This document shows, piece after piece, positions 1-5,432 of a stretch of DNA of 5,432 bases. The DNA comes from Victivallales bacterium (GTDB lineage Bacteria; Verrucomicrobiota; Lentisphaeria; Oligosphaerales; Oligosphaeraceae). The stretch lies in NCBI GenBank assembly GCA_017431185.1, contig JAFRLP010000348.1:1-5432 (forward strand), given 5' to 3'. The translations under genes and the position numbers were made by a program. Below the pieces are notes generated by a model that was given only the letters and a program-made list of their open reading frames with translations, searched no databases and was not told the DNA's origin. How positions within the stretch are numbered: position 1 is the first letter of the stretch; every line of letters starts with the position of its first letter.

Positions 1-1256
1 AAGGCCTGCTCGATGTCCTGCCGCGTCTTGTACAGGCAGTACGCCTGGACGCAGTTGAGTTCGCTTTTGTTGGTCTTCAGGATGAAAGTGCCGTTGTCCC
101 TGTGCGCCTGGAGTGCCTCCGCCACGTCGACGGGGACAAGGCGCTCGTATTCCTCCTGGCTGAGGCGTGCCCTGTTTTTCCTGCGCCTGTGCTCCTCCGC
201 CTCCCGCTTCTTCTCCATGGTGTTGTTTGCCTTCTTCTTTCTTGTTATGAAGTCCACGGCCTCGTCGTTGGCAAGGCTCATGTCATAATACAGGAAAAGC
301 CTCTCTCTTCCCGCCGGATATTCGTTGCAGTATATGGCGCGTCCGCGGAACTTGAAGACCTTCTGGTACCTATCGGGCGAGGACGGGATTTCAGGGATGT
401 CGGCGCACCCGCGCCGCACGGCGAGCACGTAGCCCAGCGAGGCGTCCTCAAGCGTCGCCTCGTTGAGTTCGCTTTCGAAGCCCTTGTCGGCGATGACCGT
501 CACATCTCTCCTGCGCAGCCCCGCGTCCGCCACGATGTCGGAGAACGCGCTCACGTCCGGCACGTCGCCCGCATATTGCTTGTAGTAGACCGGCAGCTTC
601 CCGGGACCCGCCACGCTGAACATGTACAGGAGATTCACCTGGGGGAGGAAGCGGCATCTGCTGTCATAGCCGACGCGGGCGTACTCCAGCGTGCCGAAGC
701 CGCTTATCAGACGATGCCCGTCGAACATGACCAGCCCGTTGGATGGCAGGTCCCCTTTCATGTATTCGCGTATGGCCTCGCGGTTTGCGCCGACGTGGCG
801 CAGCAGCGTGGCGACGCGCCCCGCGCTGAGGGAGAGGCCGCCGAGGCACTGCGAGACGAATGACGTGCCGTAGTGGAAGTCCATCCGCCTGAAGCGCGAC
901 TGCTCCTTGCATTTCAGGAGCGCCATGCCGAATATCTCGCGCCAGCAGTCCGGGAACAGCGCGGCCAGACGGCTCCGCATGGAGGCGGTCAGCCTCAGCA
1001 GGAAGGCGGTAGCCCCGTATTCGAGGTTCTCGATCTCGCCGACGCGCAATGGCTGGAGAGGCATGGCGCGCTTGCTCGGGGACAGGCCGCTCTCGGTTAT
1101 CGCGCCCAGGCAACGGCCCGACTTTTTTCGCTTCCGCTTCCTCTCCTTGTCGTAGACGCTAAGACGTTCGTACAGGTACCAGTGGGTTCCGATGTGCTTG
1201 ATCTCTGTCCCCGCTGGGCGGGCGAACTGTTCTATCCAGATTGGCTTCGTGCTCAT
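1..1256 (-). CDS. IS4-superfamily (IS1634-like) transposase, 3' part cut by window edge
   Basis: This is a DDE transposase that would cut and rejoin the ends of its own IS element. The frame is open from ATG 1254-1256 to the window edge, 418 complete codons without a stop. The start is preceded by AGGGAG, 8 bases upstream. An N-terminal segment with a basic run (residues 37-48) leads into GRCLGAITESGLSPSK (47-62), a pattern I associate with the IS1634 group. The catalytic triad is visible: D179 in MFDGH, D257 in IADKGF, and E416 in YKTRQDIEQA, where Y409, R412 and E416 fit the Y-x2-R-x3-E part of the YREK signature; the expected K would lie just past the edge. YYKQYAGDVPDVSAF (224-238) is the conserved stretch before the second D. 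About 160 residues separate D257 from E416, fitting the beta-strand insertion domain of this superfamily; it contains a very basic stretch (339-363). Family members are usually 500-600 aa, so roughly a quarter to a third is missing. It is very GC-rich (47 of 60 bases at 781-840). No damage is visible, so it may be active. Confidence 0.9.
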   Translation of the reverse strand, partial: MSTKPIWIEQFARPAGTEIKHIGTHWYLYERLSVYDKERKRKRKKSGRCLGAITESGLSPSKRAMPLQPLRVGEIENLEYGATAFLLRLTASMRSRLAALFPDCWREIFGMALLKCKEQSRFRRMDFHYGTSFVSQCLGGLSLSAGRVATLLRHVGANREAIREYMKGDLPSNGLVMFDGHRLISGFGTLEYARVGYDSRCRFLPQVNLLYMFSVAGPGKLPVYYKQYAGDVPDVSAFSDIVADAGLRRRDVTVIADKGFESELNEATLEDASLGYVLAVRRGCADIPEIPSSPDRYQKVFKFRGRAIYCNEYPAGRERLFLYYDMSLANDEAVDFITRKKKANNTMEKKREAEEHRRRKNRARLSQEEYERLVPVDVAEALQAHRDNGTFILKTNKSELNCVQAYCLYKTRQDIEQA

Positions 1257-1284
1257 TTTAAGGTCTCCCTAATTAGGTTGCCAT

Positions 1285-1312
1285 AAAATAGCACATAAAA
1301 AAAGGATTGCAA
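1285..1312 (-). promoter_or_regulatory. possible transposase promoter
   Basis: On the minus strand TTGCAA (1307-1312) and TATTTT (1285-1290) are separated by 16 bases and lie about 30 bases before the transposase start. They resemble -35 and -10 boxes of a sigma-70 promoter. The -35-like box sits inside the terminator hairpin, an arrangement that would let the promoter act while incoming transcription is stopped. The match is by eye only and the region is AT-rich, so chance is a real alternative. Confidence 0.25.
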
Positions 1313-1330
1313 GTCTGCAACCCTCTTTTT
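1297..1330. terminator. bidirectional rho-independent terminator in the IS leader
   Basis: Bases 1304-1311 (GGATTGCA) pair with 1316-1323 (TGCAACCC) around a 4-base loop. Read on the minus strand the stem is 8 pairs with one G-T wobble and is followed by seven Ts (1303-1297). Read on the plus strand the same position is an A-C mismatch and the stem is followed by TCTTTTT (1324-1330). The better form is on the minus strand, where it stands between the broken DUF262 gene and the transposase. It would stop transcripts coming from the hsd operon before they enter the transposase. Confidence 0.65.
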
Positions 1331-1386
1331 ATCAAAAAAATGTGTTTCTTGGCTAAGTTTTTTGGGGGCACCCTAAAATGAATGGT

Positions 1387-1638
1387 TCAGGTTAGGCGTT
1401 GCTGACCGTCAATCACCTCTGCATAAGGAGATTTCTCCTCCTTGATGAGAACTATGCTGCCAAGGAAGTAATCTTCATCCTGGTTGTTCTGCGAAAACCC
1501 CAGCAGGTCTTCAAACAAATCCGTGACCTCATTCTCCGTCCAGGCATACGGACGCTGGTATGGCGGAATCTTGAATTCAAAGTCCGAACTAAAGATTTTC
1601 GCCAGCGGGTATTCTTTCCCATTTATAATGTTGCTCAT
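1387..1638 (-). pseudogene. DUF262 (GmrSD/SspE N-terminal-like) gene, truncated by IS insertion
   Basis: This is the first 83 codons of a DUF262-family protein. DUF262 is the N-terminal domain of type IV and other defence proteins such as GmrS/GmrSD and SspE, where the DGQQR motif is linked to nucleotide use. Visible signatures are PPYQRPYAW (residues 25-33), an acidic helix ENEVTDLFEDL (35-45), FLGSIVL (58-64) and IDGQQRLT (76-83). The family continues as DGQQRLTTL; here the codon after T83 is TGA (1387-1389), and what follows is IS sequence. The start ATG 1636-1638 has TAGGAG 6 bases before it and lies 30 bases after the hsdR stop, so it was probably the last gene of the hsd operon. The rest of the gene is expected beyond the IS, left of the window. 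An 83-residue product with the DGQQR motif at its very end is unlikely to work. GC is about 45% in one sampled row, lower than hsdR. Confidence 0.85.
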
Positions 1639-1668
1639 GATATTCTCCTAAAAGATGCTTGCTTTTCT

Positions 1669-4600
1669 TCAGTCCAGCCCTACAATGTCTCGGAAACGCT
1701 CGAAGAAAGCCTTCAATTTCTCCAAGACGCTTTCCCGCTTCAATGCACGGTCTCCAGTCGGAGTGAAGCGGGAGACAGGCGGCAGAATCTTCGTAATGGC
1801 GGTTCCCGTTGACTGCACATAACCATTTCGGAAGGCATCCTCCATGAACTTGACCGTCTCTTCCTTGGATAGGTTCTCCTCAGCAATGATTCTCTCCAGT
1901 TCCTCGCGCTTTTTCTCTTTGACGAAGCACACCCATTCATCATCGACCTCACTTGACGGATTCAAGGTCGCGATAAAGTTTTCTATGAGGTCCTTCTTGT
2001 TGCGCAGTTCTATGCTGGAGTCAATGGCACGCTCAATGTCAAGAACAATCTCCTTGTCCTTCAAGTGCCCTGCATGGTATCTGCGAATCAGCATCAGAAT
2101 GTAGTCAATGTTGATTTCCACCTGCTTGATGAGTTCAATCTCAAAGACTATGTCGTCGTTGATGTTCTCCAAATCCTGCTTGTTCTTGTTGCGGAACTCC
2201 TCGTAAAAATGGAGATACAGCCCCTGGTAGTCCTGGAAATCGGCGGCGGACAGGATTTCCTGGCCTGCGAACGCATCGAAGACGGAAAGGATGTTCCTCG
2301 CCTTCAGAATTGCACCATACAGTTTGATGAACTCCTTTTGGCTGGTCTCCCCCACGATGTCGGCTGGATTGAAGGACGGGTATTTCTGAAGCAGTTCGGC
2401 GATAAGTTCTTCGTAGCCCTTGACATGTTTGCCGTCGTCGTTCTCATAGCCGTAGTAGTAGTCCTCGAACTTGCGCAGGAGCACCAGTCCGCCCGCCTCC
2501 TTGTCGCCAAAGAGCGCGATACTTTCATTCGTCCGCCTTTCCAGATTGCGGAAGCAGACGATGTTGCCGAAGGTCTTGACTGAGTTGAGAATGCGGTTTG
2601 TTCTGGAGTAGGCCTGTAGAAGACCGTGCATCTTCAGGTTCTTGTCCACCCAGAGTGTGTTCAGCGTGGTGGCGTCAAATCCAGTCAGGAACATATTGAC
2701 CACAATCAGCAGGTCAATCTCGCGGTTCTTCATCCGCAGGGAGACGTCCTTGTAGTAGTTCTGGAATTTGTCGCTGGATGTGTCGTAGGATGTTCCGAAC
2801 ATCCCGTTGTAGTCCTGGATGGCGGCTTCCAGAAAATCCCGGCTGCTCTGGTCGAGGCCGCTGGTGTCCTCGGGATTTTCCTCGTCGATGATGCCGTCGT
2901 CCTGCGCTTCGTTCACGCCGAAGCTGAAAATCGTCGCCACCTTGATTCGCTGCGTGGGGGGCAAAGCCTCCATCTGCCGCTTGAACTCTTCGTAATAGAG
3001 TCTTGCCGCCTCGATGGAGGAGACGGCGAAGATGGAGTTGAAGCCGCGCATCCGCACTTTCTGCATGATTTCATTGATTTTACGACGGTCCTTGGCGGTC
3101 GCCACCGTCTCGACATTCTCCAGCCGGCTGAAGACGAACGTCTGGTCGTTGCGCTTGGTCTTCTGGGCGAAATGCTCCAGAATGTATTTGGTGATGAGCG
3201 AAATTCTCTGCGGGGCCATCAGGGCCTTCTCTCGGTCGATGTTCCACACCTGGGTGTCGTCGATGTCCTCCGCCTCCTTCATTGTGCTGATGTACTCCAC
3301 GCGGAACGGCAGCACATTCTTGTCGTTGATGGCGTTGACGATGGTGTAGGTATGCAGGCAGTCACCGAAGGCCTGCTGGGTGGTCTGAAGGTCGGGGGCG
3401 TTGGAGCTGCTGGCGTTCTTCGCGAAAATGGGCGTCCCAGTGAAGCCGAAGATGTGGTATTGCCTGAAGCTCTTCGTGATGGCCTTGTGCATATCCCCGA
3501 ACTGCGAGCGGTGGCACTCGTCGAAGATGATGACCAGATGCTTGTGATAGGCCGCGTGGTCGCGGTTGTGCTTGATGAAGGACGAGAGCTTTTGGATGGT
3601 GGTGATGATGATGCGGGCGTGTGGACTCTCCAGCTGCCGTTGCAGGATTGCGGTGCTGGTGTTGCTGTTGGCCGCGCCTTTCTCGAACTTGTCGTATTCC
3701 TTCATCGTCTGGTAGTCCAGGTCCTTGCGGTCCACAACAAAGAGCACCTTGTCAATGCAGGAGAGCCTGGCGGCGAGCTGGGCGGTCTTGAAGGAGGTCA
3801 GCGTTTTGCCGCTTCCCGTGGTGTGCCAGATGTAGCCGCCGCCCTCGGGCTTGCTGGTGAGGCGGTAGTTGGTGGCCACTTCGATGCGGTTCAGGATGCG
3901 CTCGGTGGCGACAATCTGATACGGGCGCATCGCCAGCAACTTCTTGTCTGACGTGAACACGCAGTATTTCGTCAGCAGGTTCAGCAGCGAATGCTTGGCG
4001 AAGAAGGTCTTGGCGAAGTCCATCAGGTCAGGGATGGGGCGGTTCTCCGCATCCGCCCACCAGGAGGTGAACTCGAAACTGTGGCTGGGGTTCTTCTTGG
4101 TCACGACATTGCCCTTCATCAGGGCGTGCGTATGGTCGTAGCGTGTGGAGTTGCTGTAGTATTTGGTCAATGTGCCGTTGGAGATGACAAACAGCTGCAC
4201 ATACTCGAAAAGACCGCTTCCAGCCCAGAAGCTCTCCTGTCCATAGCGGCGGATTTGGTTGAAAGCCTCCTTGATATCTACCCCACGCCGTTTCAGCTCA
4301 ATGTGAACCAGCGGCAGGCCGTTCACCAGTACGGTCACGTCATAGCGGTTCTCGCGTTTGCCGCCTTCAGGCGTGTATTGGTTGATGACTTGGAGAAAGT
4401 TATTGTGGATATACTCCTTGTCGATGAGCCGCACATTGATGGTGGAACCATCATCCCGCGTGATGGTCTGGACATAATCCTCCTGAATCAGCGTCGTCTT
4501 CTCCTGAAGACCGTTGTTGGAGTTGGCTATGACGCTCGTGAAGAAGTACTCCCACTCCCTGTCGCTAAAGGTCAGGTCATTCAATTTCTCCAGTTGGCGG

Positions 4601-4794
4601 CGTAGATTGGCGATGAGTTCTCCCTCGGACTTGATGGGAAGGTACTCGTAGGCCTGCGATTGAAGCTGAGCGATGAACGCCTTCTCCAGTTCCGCCTCCG
4701 ACTGGTAGTTGCCCGACCGCTTGTTGTCCGCCGAGACATATTTCGCGACAACCGTGCTCTCGGGATTCTCGGTAACGATGTTGTGCTGTTCCAT
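1669..4794 (-). CDS. hsdR: type I restriction enzyme, R subunit (HsdR), EcoR124I-like
   Basis: HsdR is the ATP-driven DNA translocase and nuclease of a type I R-M complex. It joins HsdM and HsdS to pull in and cut DNA lacking the methyl mark. The 1041 residues match the size of EcoR124I HsdR (about 1038). The N-terminal nuclease shows D152 in YDVTVLVNG, then E166 and K168 in ELK, followed by the QxxxY motif Q180-Y184. These fall one residue from D151, E165 and K167 of EcoR124I. The helicase motor has Walker A TTGSGKT (325-331), Walker B DECH (425-428), TGTP (452-455), VFSR (553-556), VNMFLTGFDA (699-708) and QAYSRTNR (727-734). The remaining C-terminal part, beyond about 740, is rich in charged helices as expected for HsdM/HsdS contact. 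The start ATG 4792-4794 has AAGG 9 bases upstream, overlapping the hsdS stop codon region; the gap to hsdS is only 10 bases, so the two are surely co-transcribed and perhaps coupled. No frameshift or lost catalytic residue is seen. Confidence 0.97.
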   Translation of the reverse strand: MEQHNIVTENPESTVVAKYVSADNKRSGNYQSEAELEKAFIAQLQSQAYEYLPIKSEGELIANLRRQLEKLNDLTFSDREWEYFFTSVIANSNNGLQEKTTLIQEDYVQTITRDDGSTINVRLIDKEYIHNNFLQVINQYTPEGGKRENRYDVTVLVNGLPLVHIELKRRGVDIKEAFNQIRRYGQESFWAGSGLFEYVQLFVISNGTLTKYYSNSTRYDHTHALMKGNVVTKKNPSHSFEFTSWWADAENRPIPDLMDFAKTFFAKHSLLNLLTKYCVFTSDKKLLAMRPYQIVATERILNRIEVATNYRLTSKPEGGGYIWHTTGSGKTLTSFKTAQLAARLSCIDKVLFVVDRKDLDYQTMKEYDKFEKGAANSNTSTAILQRQLESPHARIIITTIQKLSSFIKHNRDHAAYHKHLVIIFDECHRSQFGDMHKAITKSFRQYHIFGFTGTPIFAKNASSSNAPDLQTTQQAFGDCLHTYTIVNAINDKNVLPFRVEYISTMKEAEDIDDTQVWNIDREKALMAPQRISLITKYILEHFAQKTKRNDQTFVFSRLENVETVATAKDRRKINEIMQKVRMRGFNSIFAVSSIEAARLYYEEFKRQMEALPPTQRIKVATIFSFGVNEAQDDGIIDEENPEDTSGLDQSSRDFLEAAIQDYNGMFGTSYDTSSDKFQNYYKDVSLRMKNREIDLLIVVNMFLTGFDATTLNTLWVDKNLKMHGLLQAYSRTNRILNSVKTFGNIVCFRNLERRTNESIALFGDKEAGGLVLLRKFEDYYYGYENDDGKHVKGYEELIAELLQKYPSFNPADIVGETSQKEFIKLYGAILKARNILSVFDAFAGQEILSAADFQDYQGLYLHFYEEFRNKNKQDLENINDDIVFEIELIKQVEINIDYILMLIRRYHAGHLKDKEIVLDIERAIDSSIELRNKKDLIENFIATLNPSSEVDDEWVCFVKEKKREELERIIAEENLSKEETVKFMEDAFRNGYVQSTGTAITKILPPVSRFTPTGDRALKRESVLEKLKAFFERFRDIVGLD

Positions 4795-4804
4795 GGGTAT
4801 ATCC

Positions 4805-5314
4805 TTATACGGCTGGCTTGAAGGTCAGAAGTTTGTCCCTGTAGTACTCGTACTGTTGCCGTCGAGCGTTCAACTCCGCTGGCAATCCCGATGACAAGTC
4901 GTTCACCAATGCGTCAAAGCGGTCTAAAATCGCGACAATCCGTTCCTGTTCGGGGAGAGGGGGAAGGGGAATTTGTAAGTTCTTAAGTTGAGATGCAGTG
5001 ATTAGAGGCTGTCCTCCTCCTTTGGCGTATTTGTTTAATCTCTCATTATAAAGCAAGTAATAAATATAGCTACAATTGATTGAGTCTTTGACTCTTAAAA
5101 TAAGAGTATTATCGGAAACATCATATTCTCCTGCGACAGTATAACAAAAACCACAATTAGCCCCAACACGAGCTACTAGGATGCTTCTGCCTGTATAAGC
5201 AGGGTGGTTTGTTCGAGATATCAATCCTGTTGAACCATAAACAGGATACGCTCCATCTGTCTGCCGTTCGGTATTCTTGCCTGAAGACACCGTAACAATC
5301 TCACCGAGTGACAT
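4805..5314 (-). CDS. hsdS: type I R-M specificity subunit, C-terminal half (second TRD plus C-terminal conserved region)
   Basis: HsdS reads the DNA target for both methylation and restriction; each of its two target-recognition domains (TRDs) reads one half-site. This frame holds the second half only, 169 codons against about 400 for a whole HsdS. The TRD begins LGEIVTVSSGKN and has YPVYGSTGLI (23-32), SILVARVGA (44-52), SDNTLIL (67-73) and QPLITASQLKNLQIPLPPL (102-120). The conserved helix region EQERIVAILDRFDALV (122-137) follows, then AELNARRQQYEYYRDKLL (146-163), which mirrors the end of the upstream fragment. ATG 5312-5314 is used as start only because the frame is separated from the upstream half by a nine-G run. 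Codons just before it (GTA AGA CTG) also read as natural TRD sequence, so with eight Gs it is simply the rest of one protein. If made alone, the G run 8 bases upstream could act as ribosome site, and the overlap with the preceding stop would favour coupled re-initiation. TRD bases are strikingly AT-rich (15 of 60 GC at 5041-5100). Confidence 0.92.
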   Translation of the reverse strand: MSLGEIVTVSSGKNTERQTDGAYPVYGSTGLISRTNHPAYTGRSILVARVGANCGFCYTVAGEYDVSDNTLILRVKDSINCSYIYYLLYNERLNKYAKGGGQPLITASQLKNLQIPLPPLPEQERIVAILDRFDALVNDLSSGLPAELNARRQQYEYYRDKLLTFKPAV

Positions 5315-5432
5315 CAGTCTTACCCCCCCCCGAATTAGTCTTGACTAACTCATTGAAATCCAGCAATTTATTCCGATAATACTCATATTGGCGGCGGCGA
5401 GCCTCCAGCTCCGCCTCAAGCTCCGCCTCCAG
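5301..5432 (-). CDS. hsdS: type I R-M specificity subunit, end of N-terminal half (frame stops after poly-G)
   Basis: This is the last 43 codons of the upstream part of hsdS; the first TRD and the start lie right of the window. It opens with LEAELEAELEAR, the central linker, then RRQYEYYRNKLLDF, the conserved helix that closes the first half. After the nine Gs it reads KTDVTR and stops at TGA 5301-5303. The stop lies inside the downstream hsdS frame, so the two overlap by 14 bases. The product would be a half-HsdS with one TRD and one conserved region. From work on EcoR124I, EcoDXXI and NgoAV, such truncated subunits can pair up and direct modification of a symmetrical site, so it need not be inactive. 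Translation from the window edge is in frame with the edge base by chance; whether the gene is intact upstream cannot be seen. Confidence 0.88.
   Translation of the reverse strand: MEAELEAELEARRRQYEYYRNKLLDFNELVKTNSGGGKTDVTR
5323..5331 (-). repeat. poly-G tract (G9), probable phase-variation switch in hsdS
   Basis: Nine consecutive Gs on the coding strand (Cs on the strand shown) lie between the central conserved region and the second TRD. Slipped-strand errors in such runs change the reading frame. With 8 or 11 Gs the codons run TCG-GGG-GGG-GTA-AGA-CTG-ATG and both halves of HsdS are fused. With 9 Gs the frame stops at 5301-5303. With 10 it stops at once at TAA. It is the longest homopolymer noticed in the window. 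Confidence 0.85.
5397..5432 (-). repeat. 12-base tandem repeat encoding LEAE in the HsdS linker
   Basis: Minus-strand units are CTGGAGGCGGAG, CTTGAGGCGGAG (one base different) and a degenerate third, CTGGAGGCTCGC. They encode LEAE, LEAE, LEAR. More copies may exist to the right of the window. Position (just before the R-x-QYEYYR helix) and length (4 residues) match the TAEL repeats of EcoR124I and EcoR124II, where two or three copies give a spacer of six or seven bases in the recognition site. Confidence 0.7.

Larger units (their letters stand above)
1..1389 (-). mobile_element. IS4-superfamily insertion sequence (IS1634-like), partial
   Basis: This is an insertion sequence of which the transposase-start side is in the window; the other end lies beyond position 1. 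It consists of a transposase gene (1-1256) and about 130 bases of non-coding leader (1257-1389) holding a hairpin terminator. The right boundary is inferred: the interrupted DUF262 frame is recognisable up to codon ACC at 1390-1392 and loses all family resemblance after that, so the element should start at or within a few bases of 1389. The sequence just inside, GGGTGCCCCCAAAAAA on the minus strand (about 1348-1363), looks like an IS end but its inverted partner is outside the window, so neither the terminal inverted repeat nor a target duplication can be confirmed. The element is inserted in the same direction as the gene it breaks. Confidence 0.85.

Noticed and set aside
102..863. Plus-strand open frame of 253 codons at the left
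   Set aside because: It is the antisense shadow of the transposase, whose minus-strand frame carries the DDE triad and family motifs.
664..1113. Minus-strand frame of 149 codons overlapping the transposase
   Set aside because: It is a shifted frame of the same GC-rich gene, rich in arginine and proline, without any recognisable motif; the true frame runs through it uninterrupted.
1342..1363. A defined terminal inverted repeat for the IS
   Set aside because: GGGTGCCCCCAAAAAA is a good candidate end, but the other terminus is outside the window, so no repeat or target duplication can be matched.
2626..3951. Long plus-strand open frame of 441 codons opposite hsdR
   Set aside because: It lies wholly antisense to a motif-complete hsdR, is dominated by V, L, G, D and H as expected from the reverse of a GC-rich gene, and shows no domain pattern or ribosome site.
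5312..5314. ATG at 5314 as the genuine start of a stand-alone single-TRD specificity protein
   Set aside because: Upstream sequence encodes the matching first half of HsdS up to the G run, and codons just before the ATG read naturally into the TRD. The ATG is better seen as internal, though it may be used in the 9G state.
5323..5331. The frame break as a plain sequencing error
   Set aside because: Not excluded, since homopolymers are error-prone, but the position at the inter-TRD border and the known NgoAV parallel make a biological slip tract more likely. Either way the tract itself is real.
4805..5432. Recombinase-driven hsdS inversion system
   Set aside because: No recombinase, second hsdS copy or inverted repeat is seen in the window; such genes could lie to the right but there is no support here.

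Overview
The window is a minus-strand gene cluster read from right to left: a type I restriction-modification (R-M) locus whose last gene has been broken by an insertion sequence. The order of transcription is hsdS (5432 to 4805, its 5' part outside the window), hsdR (4794 to 1669), a DUF262-family gene (1638 to 1387, truncated), then an IS4-superfamily element (about 1389 to beyond position 1). All recognisable genes lie on the minus strand. hsdM and the operon promoter would lie to the right of the window and are not seen.

The most interesting point is in hsdS. The specificity subunit is split in two by a run of nine G residues on the coding strand (5323-5331). The upstream reading frame stops 28 bases after the first G of the tract region, at 5301-5303. 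The C-terminal target-recognition domain is in another frame. Eight or eleven Gs would join the two halves into one protein through a linker reading S-G-G-V-R-L-M-S-L-G-E-I; nine (as here) or ten would not. This is the layout of a phase-variable hsdS, as known for NgoAV of Neisseria gonorrhoeae. Next to it, at the window edge, a 12-base repeat encodes LEAE-LEAE-LEAR in the central linker. It matches in place and length the TAEL repeats of EcoR124I/II, whose number sets the spacer of the recognition site. So this one gene has two possible devices for changing specificity.

HsdR is complete (1041 aa) and carries every motif expected of an EcoR124I-type (IC-like) motor and nuclease. The DUF262 gene follows after 30 bases and probably belonged to the same transcript. 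It is cut immediately after its IDGQQRLT signature by the IS. The IS transposase (418 codons visible, frame open to the window edge) retains all three catalytic acidic residues and is preceded by a hairpin flanked by T runs in both directions, which would shield it from read-through from the hsd operon.

Composition is mosaic. In sampled 60-base rows, the transposase reaches 78% GC (781-840), hsdR 60% (2881-2940), DUF262 45% (1441-1500) and the second recognition domain of hsdS only 25% (5041-5100). The source is a bacterium with ordinary Shine-Dalgarno sites. The species cannot be told from this window; nothing seen fixes the phylum.
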